A stretch of 60,655 nt of DNA from Oscillospiraceae bacterium (GTDB lineage: Bacteria > Bacillota > Clostridia > Oscillospirales > Ruminococcaceae): contig JAFUNP010000031.1 in NCBI GenBank assembly GCA_017473015.1, positions 1 to 60,655 of the forward strand, given 5' to 3'. A model generated the notes under the pieces. That model saw only the letters and a list, made by a program, of their open reading frames with translations, ran no database searches and was not told the origin of the DNA. Position 1 is the stretch's first letter; every line of letters starts with the position of its first letter. Of this stretch, positions 16,209 through 24,890 are shown one piece after another. The translations under genes and the position numbers were made by a program.

Positions 16209-16556
16209 ATGAAGCAAGTAAAAAAACAAAAAGAAAAAGACAATTATTTGAAATTCTCTTTTCTGTTCCCAATTATCCTGACAGCTGTTGATGCGGTTAT
16301 CATGCTGGCTTTTATCTATGTTGTGGCAAATCAAGCCACACTTACAAATATGAATTTTGCCAGACTGGTTGCACAGGCAGGTACAGTTCTGCTTGCAATG
16401 AGCCCTACAGGTTTGCTGATTACTTCATTTGTCTCTTTCAAACACATGAAAAAGCATCCCGACGGGTCTGCGTTTTACATCAAAACCCCTATGCTTGTCA
16501 GTGTAATCGTATGGGGTGTGCAGGTGCTTTATATGGCTACTCTTACAGGTGCGTAA
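16209..16556 (+). CDS. Small membrane protein of unknown function
   Basis: A 115-residue protein with a lysine-rich start and three likely membrane helices (about 17-40, 53-77 and 94-112). I do not recognise a family. The start follows TAAGGA. It is 17 bases from a DUF1508 gene, so the two are probably cotranscribed. The basic N-terminus suggests a cytoplasmic start. Confidence 0.7.
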   Translation: MKQVKKQKEKDNYLKFSFLFPIILTAVDAVIMLAFIYVVANQATLTNMNFARLVAQAGTVLLAMSPTGLLITSFVSFKHMKKHPDGSAFYIKTPMLVSVIVWGVQVLYMATLTGA

Positions 16557-16573
16557 TTTAAAGGAGAAATACT

Positions 16574-16951
16574 ATGGGCAAATTCGTTATCAAACAGACC
16601 AACACAGGTTATAACTTCCATCTCAAAGCAGCCAACGGCGAAACAATCGCAACAGGTGAAGTGTACAAAACACTGGATGCATGCCGCAATGGTGTGGAAT
16701 CCGTTATGAAAAACGCTCCTGCTGCCAATGTTGAAGACCAGACAGTAGAAAACTTCGAAGTTCTCACACATCCTAAATTTGAAATCTACAAAGATAAAGC
16801 CGGTGAATTCCGTTTTCGTCTGAAAGCAAGAAACGGCGAGGTTATTGCAACAGGTGAATCCTACACAACAAAAGCTAACTGCAAAAATGGCGTTGCAAGC
16901 GTTATGAAAAATGCAGAAGATGCAGAAGTTATCGAACAGGTAGAAGAATAA
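16574..16951 (+). CDS. Tandem DUF1508 (YegP-type) protein
   Basis: The 125-residue protein has two repeats of the small beta-alpha DUF1508 unit. Repeat 1 (about 1-48) reads GYNFHLKAANGETIATGE...CRNGVESVMKNA; repeat 2 (about 64-114) reads EFRFRLKARNGEVIATGE...CKNGVASVMKNA. YegP homologues are small soluble proteins of unknown role, sometimes stress-linked. An AAAGGAG site precedes the ATG. The acidic tail (EDAEVIEQVEE) is unremarkable. Confidence 0.9.
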   Translation: MGKFVIKQTNTGYNFHLKAANGETIATGEVYKTLDACRNGVESVMKNAPAANVEDQTVENFEVLTHPKFEIYKDKAGEFRFRLKARNGEVIATGESYTTKANCKNGVASVMKNAEDAEVIEQVEE

Positions 16952-16962
16952 TCTGAATGATT

Positions 16963-16993
16963 GCACGGGCGGTTTTCTGCCCGTGTTCTTTTG
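16963..16993 (+). terminator. Terminator after the DUF1508 gene
   Basis: CACGGGC pairs with GCCCGTG over a T-rich loop, followed by TTCTTTTG; the tail is interrupted. Confidence 0.65.
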
Positions 16994-17009
16994 CAATAAA
17001 ACTTTGTTA

Positions 17010-17038
17010 TTGACTAATCTGCAGAATAAATGTAAAAT
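17010..17038 (+). promoter_or_regulatory. Promoter of the GtrA gene
   Basis: TTGACT (17010-17015) and TG-TAAAAT (17033-17038) are spaced 17 bp apart. Confidence 0.7.
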
Positions 17039-17074
17039 ATCCTTTGTATTTATTAAAAAAGAGGTTTAATATAG

Positions 17075-17491
17075 ATGGAAAAAATATGGCGGATTTATAA
17101 AAAGCACGAGGAGATTATAAATTATCTTATCGTGGGCGTATGTACAATGATATTTAGCCTGATTTTTTATTTTATATCTACACGCACTTTTCTTGACCCT
17201 AACAATCCCTTTGAACTGCAGATAGCAAATCTTATCAAATGGATTTCAGGCGTGCTTTTTGCTTATGTAACCAACAGGATTTTTGTGTTTAAAAGTAAAA
17301 ATTCCAATATCTTCAAGGAATTTGTACAGTTTACATCATCCAGAGTATCTACACTGTTTCTGGACATGTTTATTATGTGGCTTATGGTGACAAAAATGGG
17401 GCTGGCTGATGTTATAGCTGTTATGGTTTCGCAGGTTGTAATCACTGTAAGCAACTATATGCTCAGCAAGTTGTTTGTATTTAAAAAATAA
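17075..17491 (+). CDS. GtrA-family membrane protein
   Basis: A 138-residue protein with four membrane helices and the family's pattern of short cytosolic ends: NYLIVGVCTMIFSLIFYF in helix 1, WISGVLFAYVTNRIFVFKSK after helix 2, and NYMLSKLFVFKK at the C-terminus. GtrA-type proteins are believed to move lipid-linked sugars across the membrane for cell-surface polysaccharide modification. No glycosyltransferase partner is adjacent, so the substrate is unknown. An AAAGAGG site precedes the ATG, and a bidirectional terminator separates it from tmcAL. Confidence 0.9.
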   Translation: MEKIWRIYKKHEEIINYLIVGVCTMIFSLIFYFISTRTFLDPNNPFELQIANLIKWISGVLFAYVTNRIFVFKSKNSNIFKEFVQFTSSRVSTLFLDMFIMWLMVTKMGLADVIAVMVSQVVITVSNYMLSKLFVFKK

Positions 17492-17493
17492 CA

Positions 17494-17524
17494 AAAACAG
17501 TATCCTTTTGCGGGATACTGTTTT
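17494..17524. terminator. Bidirectional terminator between GtrA and tmcAL
   Basis: AAAACAGTATCC pairs with GGATACTGTTTT, giving a T tract in both directions between convergent genes. Confidence 0.85.
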
Positions 17525-17526
17525 CT

Positions 17527-18717
17527 TTATTTTTTCACTATCTTATTTGTATAATCCAGTCTTGGCGGTTGGCTTATTTTACACAGCAGTGATTGAATGT
17601 CACAGGCTCTGCTTTCTGCAGCAGCTATCCTGCGGCAATCTTCACTCTTTTCCCCCAGTATTTTGGCTGAATGGGATACCGGCAGCGGACAGCTTTTGCT
17701 CATATTGCGGAAAAATTCTTCTCCTCTTTCAGAAAAGCCCAGTACACGCAGGTACTGTATGTCCTGTGGAAAAGTCCTGTCTACACCAGTGAGCATATTC
17801 ATAATAATTCTGTTCAGCCTTGAGCGTGGATATCTTTTTGTGGGTAACCGGTCAAACAGGCCCTCCATGCTGTATGCCGATGTCACAGCTTTTTCAAAAC
17901 TGTGGCTCAGTTCTTCATTACAGTCCGGAATGAGTGCAAAATCGCGGGCAGTTTTGCCGTACAGCGCGAACAGTACTGTTTTTTCAAAAGCCGTATCCGG
18001 CAGGAAGTAACTGCCTCTGTCCAGATGCTTCTCCAGTATTTTTACACTTTCGGCCGGTATATATTTCAGTGCCCGGTCGATACGGTATTCGCTTACCATT
18101 TTTCTTATTCCGCTGGCAGAGGCATAGCCGTCTTGGATTTTTGTCCGGTTGTAGGCTGCGCCTCTTCTTTTCACCGGCACAAACTTTATCTGCCAGCCCA
18201 TCGCAATACAGGCCTTTATATACTCAATTGCCAGTATATCGTTGCTGGCTGACACAACATCCCTGTTTATGTCAAACCTGTCAAAAATGGCCTTTTCTCT
18301 GGCCGTGGCGAAGGGAAGTCTGTCAGACAGATATCCTTTCAGCCGGGTACTGTATTTCTCTGTCAGCAGATATTCGGCAATCTCCTTCAGCAGTTGTAAA
18401 TTACCGCTTTCACTGCCAAAGCTGACAGCCTCAACACCCATAGCTCGCAATGTCTGCATACCCCGTCGGGCGTACCCCTCTGCACTGCGCAGAGAAAAGG
18501 GGCAGGGGATTTCTGTTATTACATCCGCTCCATTTTTTATAGCCATCTCCCGGCGGCTGTGCTTGTTTATCATGGACGGCATGCCTCGCTGCACCCGGCT
18601 GCCGCTCATAGCCACAGCTATACAGTCATATCCCATGGAACGCAAATTATCCAGCTGATGTCTGTGCCCGGTATGAAAAGGATTAGATTCTGCCACAATA
18701 CCCACAGATTTAGACAT
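17527..18717 (-). CDS. tmcAL: tRNA(Met) cytidine acetate ligase (YlbM/TmcAL family)
   Basis: A 396-residue HIGH-type nucleotidyltransferase homologue. In Bacillus the enzyme uses ATP and acetate to form N4-acetylcytidine at the wobble base of elongator tRNA(Met). The N-terminal ESNPFHTGHRHQ carries the HxGH motif; AVAMSGSRVQRGMPSMINK and VSFGSESGN are further family signatures. It starts with ATG behind AAGGAG and is divergent from the acetate kinase gene. The pairing with acetate metabolism is common in Clostridia and fits the use of acetate as substrate. Confidence 0.9.
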   Translation of the reverse strand: MSKSVGIVAESNPFHTGHRHQLDNLRSMGYDCIAVAMSGSRVQRGMPSMINKHSRREMAIKNGADVITEIPCPFSLRSAEGYARRGMQTLRAMGVEAVSFGSESGNLQLLKEIAEYLLTEKYSTRLKGYLSDRLPFATAREKAIFDRFDINRDVVSASNDILAIEYIKACIAMGWQIKFVPVKRRGAAYNRTKIQDGYASASGIRKMVSEYRIDRALKYIPAESVKILEKHLDRGSYFLPDTAFEKTVLFALYGKTARDFALIPDCNEELSHSFEKAVTSAYSMEGLFDRLPTKRYPRSRLNRIIMNMLTGVDRTFPQDIQYLRVLGFSERGEEFFRNMSKSCPLPVSHSAKILGEKSEDCRRIAAAESRACDIQSLLCKISQPPRLDYTNKIVKK

Positions 18718-18734
18718 AAATTTCTCCTTTAATC

Positions 18735-18763
18735 TTGAAAATTTTACATATATATTATATAAT
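18735..18763 (+). promoter_or_regulatory. Promoter of ackA
   Basis: TTGAAA (18735-18740) and TATAAT (18758-18763) are 17 bp apart. Confidence 0.75.
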
Positions 18764-18807
18764 AAAGTAGTTGAATAAACAATTAAAAATATTTGGAGGA
18801 CACACCA

Positions 18808-20007
18808 ATGAAAATCTTAGTTATTAACTGCGGTTCCAGTTCACTGAAATATCAGCTGATTGATATGACAGATGAAAGCGTTATCTGTAAAGGTAACTGT
18901 GAAAGAATTGGCATCGACGGCTCATTCATCACACATAAAGCAAACGGCGGCGAATGGAAAGTTGAAGTAGACTTCCCAACACACAAAGAAGCTTTCAACA
19001 AAGTTGTTGAAATGATGACAGAAGGCGAAGGCAAAGTTATTGCTGACAAAGCTGAAATCAATGCTATCGGCCACCGTATCGTGCAGGGTGCTGAAAAATT
19101 CAGCGAACCATGCCTCGTAACAGACGAAGTTATCCAGACAATCGACGACCTGTCCGTTCTGGCTCCAGCTCACAACAAAGCTCATGCTATCGGTCTGCGT
19201 TCCGCAAAAGAAGTTTTCGGTGCTGACGTTCCAAACGTTGTAGTATTCGACACAGCTTTCCATGCAACAATGCCACCTAAAGCATACATGTATGCTGTAC
19301 CATACGAATTCTATGAAAAACATGCTATCCGTCGCTACGGCTTCCACGGTACATCCCATAAATTCGTTTCCAGAGCAGCTGCAGAATACCTGGGCAAAAA
19401 ACCTGAAGAACTGAAAATGATTACTCTCCACCTGGGCAACGGTGCTTCTCTGGCTGCTGTTGACGGCGGTAAAGTAGTTGATACATCTATGGGTCTGACT
19501 CCTCTGGGCGGCTTCATGATGGGTTCCCGTTCCGGTGACCTTGACCCATCTGTTGTAGGCTACATCTCTGAACTGACAGGTATCAAAGGCAATGACCTGA
19601 CAGACTACCTGACAAAGAAAGCAGGCTTCCTGGGCGTTTCCGGTATCTCCAGCGACTGCCGTGACATCGAAGTTGCAGCAGCAGAAGGCAACGAAAAAGC
19701 TAAACTGGTTCTGGATATGTACTTCTACCAGCTGCAGAAATTTGTAGGCAGCTACACAGCAGCTATGAACGGTCTGGATGTAATGGTATTTACAGCTGGT
19801 ATCGGTGAAAATTCTGCTTCCGTTCGTGAAGGCGTATGTGAAGGTCTGGGCTACTTCGGTGTAGAAATCGACAAAGAACAGAACAAAAAACGTGGTCTGG
19901 CTATCAACGATATCACAGGTCCTAACTCTAAAGTTAAAGTTCTGGTTGTTGCTACAAACGAAGAACTTATGATTGCTCGTGACACAATGGCTGTTGTTAA
20001 CGGCTAA
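18808..20007 (+). CDS. ackA: Acetate kinase
   Basis: A 399-residue cytosolic enzyme that interconverts acetyl phosphate plus ADP with acetate plus ATP, the energy-yielding last step of acetate fermentation. Motifs are NCGSSSLKY at the start, FDTAFH, RYGFHGTSH, HLGNGAS, GLTPLGGFMMGSRSGD and GIGEN. The ATG at 18808 lies nine bases after GGAGG; an in-frame upstream extension lacks a usable start context. No phosphotransacetylase gene is near. Codon use is strongly biased, fitting high expression. Confidence 0.98.
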   Translation: MKILVINCGSSSLKYQLIDMTDESVICKGNCERIGIDGSFITHKANGGEWKVEVDFPTHKEAFNKVVEMMTEGEGKVIADKAEINAIGHRIVQGAEKFSEPCLVTDEVIQTIDDLSVLAPAHNKAHAIGLRSAKEVFGADVPNVVVFDTAFHATMPPKAYMYAVPYEFYEKHAIRRYGFHGTSHKFVSRAAAEYLGKKPEELKMITLHLGNGASLAAVDGGKVVDTSMGLTPLGGFMMGSRSGDLDPSVVGYISELTGIKGNDLTDYLTKKAGFLGVSGISSDCRDIEVAAAEGNEKAKLVLDMYFYQLQKFVGSYTAAMNGLDVMVFTAGIGENSASVREGVCEGLGYFGVEIDKEQNKKRGLAINDITGPNSKVKVLVVATNEELMIARDTMAVVNG

Positions 20008-20030
20008 TCAGCAGTTTGAATACAAATAAT

Positions 20031-20057
20031 AAAAGCGGTGGTTCGTCCACCGCTTTT
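20031..20057 (+). terminator. Terminator of ackA
   Basis: AGCGGTGG pairs with CCACCGCT over TTCGT, followed by TTTTTTA. Confidence 0.88.
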
Positions 20058-20067
20058 TTATCGCAAT

Positions 20068-20102
20068 AAAAAACACCACTGCGTAAAAGAGTGGTGTTTT
20101 TT
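20068..20102 (-). terminator. Terminator of the MATE gene
   Basis: AAACACCACT pairs with AGTGGTGTTT; the minus-strand tail is T-rich. Confidence 0.85.
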
Positions 20103-20108
20103 GGCTTT

Positions 20109-21479
20109 TTATCTGAAAACCAGCCTTCTGTTCTGCCATCTTCCTGACAGGAAGTATGGCATGCCGATTACAAACGGCATAAAGGAGGCCAGAGCGTTGC
20201 CGTACCAGAAACCGTGAATACCCAAACCCATAGGGATGCCCAGTACCCATGCCAGACCTATGCGCATCATAAGGCCATCAAGCAATGCGATGGCAAAGTT
20301 CAGTTTAGGGTTGCCGCTGCCGCTGATAAGAGCACTCATAGGCGGACGCAGTACACAGCTGCAGAACTGCAGTACCGCAACAGGCAGATACATGCCAACC
20401 AGTGACAGAACTTCTGTGTCGTTTGTGAAGATACCAAAAATCTGCTGTGGGAATGTGATTACTGCAGCAATCAGTATTGCTGTGATAGTGCCGTCCACTA
20501 TAAACAGTGTTTTTACTATTTTAGGAACTCTTTCATATTTTTCAGCACCTATATTCTGTGCAATCATGGAAGCACCGGATGTGGTAAAGGCCTGTGCAAA
20601 TACATTTGTAACAGACTGCAGTTTGTTGCCTATGCCAGTCAGTGCTGACATTACAACGCCATAGCTGTTAATCCAGGATGTGATAAACAGTTTGGAAAAT
20701 GTGATGGATGCAGACTGCAGTACCATAGGAATACCCAGTTTTACAAGGGAAGACAGCATATCGCGGTGTATTCTGAAACTTTCCGGTCTGAAATTAAAGC
20801 CGAACTGTTCTTTGTGCTTGTACAGATAGGAAATGGCAAATACAAAGCTGGCTGCCTGACCGATTACTGTGGCCAGTGCGGCACCCATTGTGCCCATATC
20901 CATACCTGCTATAAACAGCATGTCCAGCACCAGATTGATAACTGATGCAATGGCGATAAACATAAACGGGCGCTTGGAGTCGCCCATGCCACGCATAATA
21001 GCACTTACAAGATTGTAACCGTAGATAAACACCAGTCCACTGATACATACAGTTACATAGTCCACCGCATAGTCCCATGCTTCCGGAGGAGTGTTGATTA
21101 TTTCCAGCACCCTGAAGCGCAGAAACAGGAATACCACTGTCAGCACAGCTGCACAGCTGAACAGGAATGTGAACAGTGTACCTATCATTCTCTGCAGGTC
21201 GTCTTTTCTGCCTGCACCAATCAACTGTGAAATCAGTACCTGTCCGGCGTTGGACATACCCATAGCCACAAAAGTCAGCATCATCATAACTTCGCCGCCC
21301 AGGGATACAGCCGACAGACCGCCGCTGCCTACATATTGTCCTACAACAATCATATCCACCATATTGTATACTGTCTGCAGCAGACCTGAAAAGAACAGGG
21401 GAGTTGCAAATCTTATCAGTTGGGGTGTTACGGGACCGGTGGTAAAGTCTCGTATCAGAGTTTTACTGCTTGTACTCAT
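20109..21479 (-). CDS. MATE-family multidrug/metabolite exporter (MarR-linked)
   Basis: A 456-residue transporter with the usual twelve hydrophobic segments. Family signatures include GPVTPQLIRFATPLFFSGLL at the N-terminus, VYNMVDMIVVGQYVG and NLVSAIMRGMGDSKRP. Members export cationic drugs or metabolites using Na+ or H+ gradients. I set the start at the ATG behind AAGGAG (MSTSSK); a longer open frame would run into the upstream MarR gene in another frame. It lies 16 bases after that gene, so the pair is likely one operon under MarR control. Confidence 0.92.
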   Translation of the reverse strand: MSTSSKTLIRDFTTGPVTPQLIRFATPLFFSGLLQTVYNMVDMIVVGQYVGSGGLSAVSLGGEVMMMLTFVAMGMSNAGQVLISQLIGAGRKDDLQRMIGTLFTFLFSCAAVLTVVFLFLRFRVLEIINTPPEAWDYAVDYVTVCISGLVFIYGYNLVSAIMRGMGDSKRPFMFIAIASVINLVLDMLFIAGMDMGTMGAALATVIGQAASFVFAISYLYKHKEQFGFNFRPESFRIHRDMLSSLVKLGIPMVLQSASITFSKLFITSWINSYGVVMSALTGIGNKLQSVTNVFAQAFTTSGASMIAQNIGAEKYERVPKIVKTLFIVDGTITAILIAAVITFPQQIFGIFTNDTEVLSLVGMYLPVAVLQFCSCVLRPPMSALISGSGNPKLNFAIALLDGLMMRIGLAWVLGIPMGLGIHGFWYGNALASFMPFVIGMPYFLSGRWQNRRLVFR

Positions 21480-21495
21480 CAAAAATCTCCTTAAT

Positions 21496-21933
21496 CTATA
21501 TTTTGTCAGAAATATGAAAATCAGCCATATTCCGGCGTATTCTGGCCAGTGTGGCCATGAAAGCATCCATCTCGTCAGCGCTGATACCGGCAGATGCCTG
21601 CACATTCAATTTTTCAATCATAGCCTGCATCTTTTCATAAGCAATCTGACCTTTTTCTGTGATATTCAGTTTTTTTCTTCGTCGGTCGCTTTCACTTTCC
21701 TGAACAGTCAGCAGGCCATCGCGTTCCATACGGTTCAGAATGCCGGACAAAGTGGCCTTATCTATATTCCACAGTATTCCTATATCGCGCCGGCTGCAAC
21801 CGGGATGTACTGCCAGATATTCCAGTACCTTCGGCTGACCGGGCAGCAGACCGCAATCATCGGAAATTTCTCGCAGGTACTGCCACAGGCTGCGCTGTGT
21901 CATCCACATCTGCACATGTAACTGATTTTCCAT
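21496..21933 (-). CDS. MarR-family transcriptional regulator
   Basis: A 145-residue winged-helix protein: recognition region CSRRDIGILWNIDKATLSGILNRMERDGLL (by position about 45-75), wing ESESDRRRKKL, then dimerisation helices. MarR proteins usually repress themselves and a neighbouring exporter until a ligand binds. A perfect 22-bp palindrome lies between its promoter and GGAGG site, and the MATE gene follows directly, so ligand-induced efflux is the likely scheme. Confidence 0.93.
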   Translation of the reverse strand: MENQLHVQMWMTQRSLWQYLREISDDCGLLPGQPKVLEYLAVHPGCSRRDIGILWNIDKATLSGILNRMERDGLLTVQESESDRRRKKLNITEKGQIAYEKMQAMIEKLNVQASAGISADEMDAFMATLARIRRNMADFHISDKI

Positions 21934-21944
21934 ATAACCTCCAG

Positions 21945-21966
21945 ATTAGTTTGTATACAAACTAAT
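21945..21966. promoter_or_regulatory. Perfect palindromic operator of the MarR/MATE operon
   Basis: ATTAGTTTG and CAAACTAAT flank TATA, giving 22 bp of perfect dyad symmetry just after the -10 box, ideal for autorepression. Confidence 0.8.
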
Positions 21967-21992
21967 TATAAAACTTTTTGTCAGTTTGTCAA
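21965..21992 (-). promoter_or_regulatory. Promoter of the MarR/MATE operon
   Basis: Minus-strand TTGACA (21987-21992) and TATAAT (21965-21970) are 16 bp apart; both hexamers are perfect. The -10 overlaps the palindrome. Confidence 0.85.
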
Positions 21993-22116
21993 CAATAAGC
22001 AGAAATATTGGAAAATATAAAGCTAAAACCAGTAAAACTATTGATATATTCTGAAAAATATGTTATTTTTAATTAGGTAACATAATATTAAAAACCATAT
22101 GAGGAGATTATTTAAA

Positions 22117-22980
22117 ATGGTAAGAATAATTACAGATACATCATCTATGTACACTGTTGCCCAGGGTGCAGAACTGGGTGTTACAGTAGTGCCTCTTACA
22201 CTGACAATTGCTGGCAAATCCTACAGAGAACTTGAAGAAATCAGCTATGCCGAATTTAAAAAGCTGATTGACGAAGGTCATATTCCTACATCTTCCCAGC
22301 CTGCTGTAGGTGAAGTTCTGGAAGTGTACGAAACAGCTACAGCCGAAAATCCAGTGCTTCACATCACTCTTGCAGACGGACTTTCCGGTGCATACCAGTC
22401 AGCTATGGGTATCCGCGAGTCACTTGAAAACAAAGAACATATCACAGTTTTCCATTCAGGCACTCTGTGCACTCCACAGTGGGTTATGGTAAGAGTAGCC
22501 AAAGAAATGGCTGATAAAGGTCACACAGTTGAGGAAATTCTGAAAGTGCTCAACGAAATCAAAGATGATGACAAATCATATATGATTCCACAGGACTTTG
22601 ATTACCTGCGCCGTGGCGGCCGCCTGGCTCCTACAGCTGCAAAAGTAGGAAGCATTCTGAAACTCACTCCTGTTATGACACTGTCAGCAGATGACAGACA
22701 GATTGAAAAAGCAGGTATGACACGCGGTCTGCCGAAAGCTATCGACAAAGTGGCAGAAGGATTCAAAAATCACGGTGTAACAGGCGAAAAACATATGATT
22801 ACAGTTGCACATTCCTCCTGTCCGGAAGATGCACAGCTGGCTATTGAAAAACTGTCAAAAGCATTCCCTGACTGCAAAATTACACTGTTTGAGCTGACAC
22901 CTGTTCTCACAACACAGTCTGGTCCAAGATGTGTTTCTATCCAGTCGATGCTGGACCCTGACAAAAATAAGCTTTATTAA
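22117..22980 (+). CDS. DegV-family fatty-acid-binding protein, copy 1
   Basis: A 287-residue member of the DegV/FakB family, which holds a fatty acid for phosphorylation by a FakA kinase. It has RIITDTSSM at the N-terminus, the ligand-binding TSSQPA, DGLSGAYQSA and the DYLRRGGRL loop. The ATG at 22117 sits ten bases after AGGAGA; an upstream ATG inside that site is unlikely. It is followed by a close paralog. No FakA gene is in the window. Confidence 0.9.
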   Translation: MVRIITDTSSMYTVAQGAELGVTVVPLTLTIAGKSYRELEEISYAEFKKLIDEGHIPTSSQPAVGEVLEVYETATAENPVLHITLADGLSGAYQSAMGIRESLENKEHITVFHSGTLCTPQWVMVRVAKEMADKGHTVEEILKVLNEIKDDDKSYMIPQDFDYLRRGGRLAPTAAKVGSILKLTPVMTLSADDRQIEKAGMTRGLPKAIDKVAEGFKNHGVTGEKHMITVAHSSCPEDAQLAIEKLSKAFPDCKITLFELTPVLTTQSGPRCVSIQSMLDPDKNKLY

Positions 22981-23111
22981 TATGTTTTACACAGGTTTTT
23001 CATTCTGGATTTATTTTACAATGAATATCCGTTGAAACAAAATTCAAAATATGTTATCATTATTTTAACTATGTAATTCAAGAAAAAATATATGTAAAGG
23101 AAACAAAGACA

Positions 23112-23963
23112 ATGGTACGAATTTTAACAGATACATCATCAATGTTTACTCCTTCTGACGGCGAAAAACTGGGCTTTTCAGTAGCACCGCTGACAGTTAC
23201 AATTGCTGGTAAAACATACCGTGAAATGGAAGAAATCTCCACACCTGAATTCATTGACATTATCAATCAGGGTAACCAGCCTACATCTTCCCAGCCTGCT
23301 CCATCCGACCTTATTGAAATATACGAAACAGCTACAGCTGAAAATCCTGTACTGCACATCACTATTACAGACGGTTTGTCCGGTGCTTATCAGTCTGCAT
23401 GCGGTGTTCGTGAAACTATGGACAACAAAGAATATATCACAGTATTTAACTCCGGCTCTCTCTGTGGTCCACAGTGGGTTATGGTAAAAAAAGCTGTTGC
23501 CATGGCAAAAGAAGGCGCAACAGTGGACGAAATCGTTGAACAGCTTACATATCTGAAAGACAATGATAAATCCTTCCTTATCCCACAGGACTTTGACTAT
23601 CTGCGTCGCGGCGGCCGCCTTACACCAACAGCTGCGAAAGTTGGCAGCCTGCTGCGTCTGGTTCCTCTTATGACACAGACAGCAGATGACAGACAGCTGG
23701 AAAAAGCAGGTCTGTGCCGCAGCTTTGCAAAAGCAGTAGAAAAATGCATTGAAGGCTTCCACAAACTGGGTGTTGGAGAAAAACATATGTTTGTTATCAG
23801 TAATGCACGGAACCCTAAAGATGCAGCTATCGCCAAAGAAATGCTGACAAAAGAGTTTCCAGGCTGCCGCATTGATGTTGTAGACCTGACTCCTGCATTT
23901 ACAACTCAGGGTGGTCCACTCTGTGTTGCTATCCAGTCAATGATAGATATTGATAAACAGTAA
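23112..23963 (+). CDS. DegV-family fatty-acid-binding protein, copy 2
   Basis: A 283-residue paralog of the preceding gene with the same landmarks (RILTDTSSM, TSSQPA, DGLSGAYQSA, DYLRRGGRL). The two are highly similar through the central part and differ more near the ends, so they may bind different fatty acids. A weak AAGGAA site precedes the ATG. A 131-bp gap separates the two, so the second may have its own promoter. Confidence 0.9.
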   Translation: MVRILTDTSSMFTPSDGEKLGFSVAPLTVTIAGKTYREMEEISTPEFIDIINQGNQPTSSQPAPSDLIEIYETATAENPVLHITITDGLSGAYQSACGVRETMDNKEYITVFNSGSLCGPQWVMVKKAVAMAKEGATVDEIVEQLTYLKDNDKSFLIPQDFDYLRRGGRLTPTAAKVGSLLRLVPLMTQTADDRQLEKAGLCRSFAKAVEKCIEGFHKLGVGEKHMFVISNARNPKDAAIAKEMLTKEFPGCRIDVVDLTPAFTTQGGPLCVAIQSMIDIDKQ

Positions 23964-23976
23964 TAATCAAAAAATC

Positions 23977-24004
23977 AAGCCACGGTGCATACCGTGGCTT
24001 TTTT
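23977..24004 (+). terminator. Terminator of degV copy 2
   Basis: AAGCCACGGT pairs with ACCGTGGCTT over GCAT, followed by TTTT. Confidence 0.88.
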
Positions 24005-24041
24005 ATTAGCAAATTGCTACATTTTTTATAAGATATAGTAA

Positions 24042-24452
24042 CTATGGAGATTTTGAATTATTGTAGGTTGTAGGAAATTTAAAATTCTCGTAATAATCTG
24101 ATTTAACGGGAGTGCCTTCTATATCATACACCAGACAACTTTTTGGGATGCATGTATCCTCAGTAATATTCGTGTCTTTATCAAACTCGTATTCGTATAT
24201 ATATTCGTCATTAATATATTTTACGCGTACTATCGAATTGGAATATCGATATGGTTTGAAAATTTCATAAGAATCAACATCTTTAAGGCTATATCCATGG
24301 AGAGATAGATATTTTTCAAATTTTTGTCCGGTAATTTCAAATTGAATTGAATCTTTTTCGTGTAAAGAGACAATATTATTTATAGAAAATATGCAACATA
24401 ATGCTAACATCCGAGCTATCCGTGAAAAAAGATTAGATTTATTTATTCTCAT
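24042..24452 (-). CDS. Small hypothetical secreted protein, AT-rich
   Basis: A 136-residue open frame with a basic start and hydrophobic segment (MRINKSNLFSRIARMLALCC) that could be a signal peptide, followed by a soluble region rich in Tyr, Asp and Glu. No family is recognised and no ribosome site is evident before the ATG. The base composition is clearly poorer in GC than that of neighbouring genes, suggesting acquisition from elsewhere or decay. It may not be expressed. Confidence 0.4.
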   Translation of the reverse strand: MRINKSNLFSRIARMLALCCIFSINNIVSLHEKDSIQFEITGQKFEKYLSLHGYSLKDVDSYEIFKPYRYSNSIVRVKYINDEYIYEYEFDKDTNITEDTCIPKSCLVYDIEGTPVKSDYYENFKFPTTYNNSKSP

Positions 24453-24455
24453 TTT

Positions 24456-24575
24456 TTATATTATATGAATTAAACCCATAGAAGAAATATAGTTAGGGAG
24501 ATCGAATGGCTGAATTAAACCAGTTGTAGGAACATCGACATAAGAAGAACCTGCGCCAAAGTAATAACATTGGAA
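24456..24575 (-). pseudogene. Possible C-terminal gene remnant
   Basis: About 39 codons are open from an upstream in-frame stop to TAA with no start codon. The composition (Gly, Ser, Tyr, Pro) looks protein-like, but 39 codons can occur by chance. No family assigned. Confidence 0.25.
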
Positions 24576-24824
24576 TCACCTGCTTGTTTATATGTTATTG
24601 CTTACTTTTAATATATCATTTGTAAAATATAAATGTATTAACAAATTGTAAATTTACATATTTAAATTTGAGTATACGATTTATATACTATATTGCGGTA
24701 TAATTTCTGATTGACAAATTTACCCTATAGGTTACTGTGCAGATATAAAAAGTGCTGTAGTTACGCTGCGATTTTTGCTAAAAACAGTGTACTACACTGT
24801 TTTCTAAACGCAAAATACCCTCTC

Positions 24825-24839
24825 GGGTTCAAATCCCCC
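24825..24839 (+). repeat. Orphan tRNA T-arm fragment, inverted copy of the tRNA-Ser T arm
   Basis: GGGTTCAAATCCCCC matches the T arm of the tRNA-Ser 60 bases away, in the opposite orientation (complement at 24902-24916). A perfect hairpin precedes it. No tRNA body is attached. Confidence 0.5.
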
Positions 24840-24853
24840 GTTTAATCACAAAA

Positions 24854-24889
24854 AAATAAGCTGCTATCTTTTCAGATAACAGCTTATTT
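24854..24889 (-). terminator. Terminator of tRNA-Ser
   Basis: AAATAAGCTG pairs with CAGCTTATTT with further inner pairing; the minus-strand tail is T-rich and starts directly after the tRNA's CCA. Confidence 0.85.
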
Positions 24890-24890
24890 C

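Larger units (their letters stand above)
24453..24853. other. AT-rich decayed stretch with an orphan T-arm
   Basis: No intact gene. The minus strand at 24456-24575 has a protein-like open frame without a start codon (key words GAGSSYVDVPTTGLIQP) that could be the tail of a lost gene. A perfect 10-bp hairpin (AAAACAGTGT/ACACTGTTTT) at 24781-24803 precedes a T-arm-like sequence at 24825-24839. Confidence 0.45.

Noticed and set aside
19335..19517. Antisense open frame inside ackA
   Set aside because: Short shadow frame with no ribosome site in a highly biased gene.
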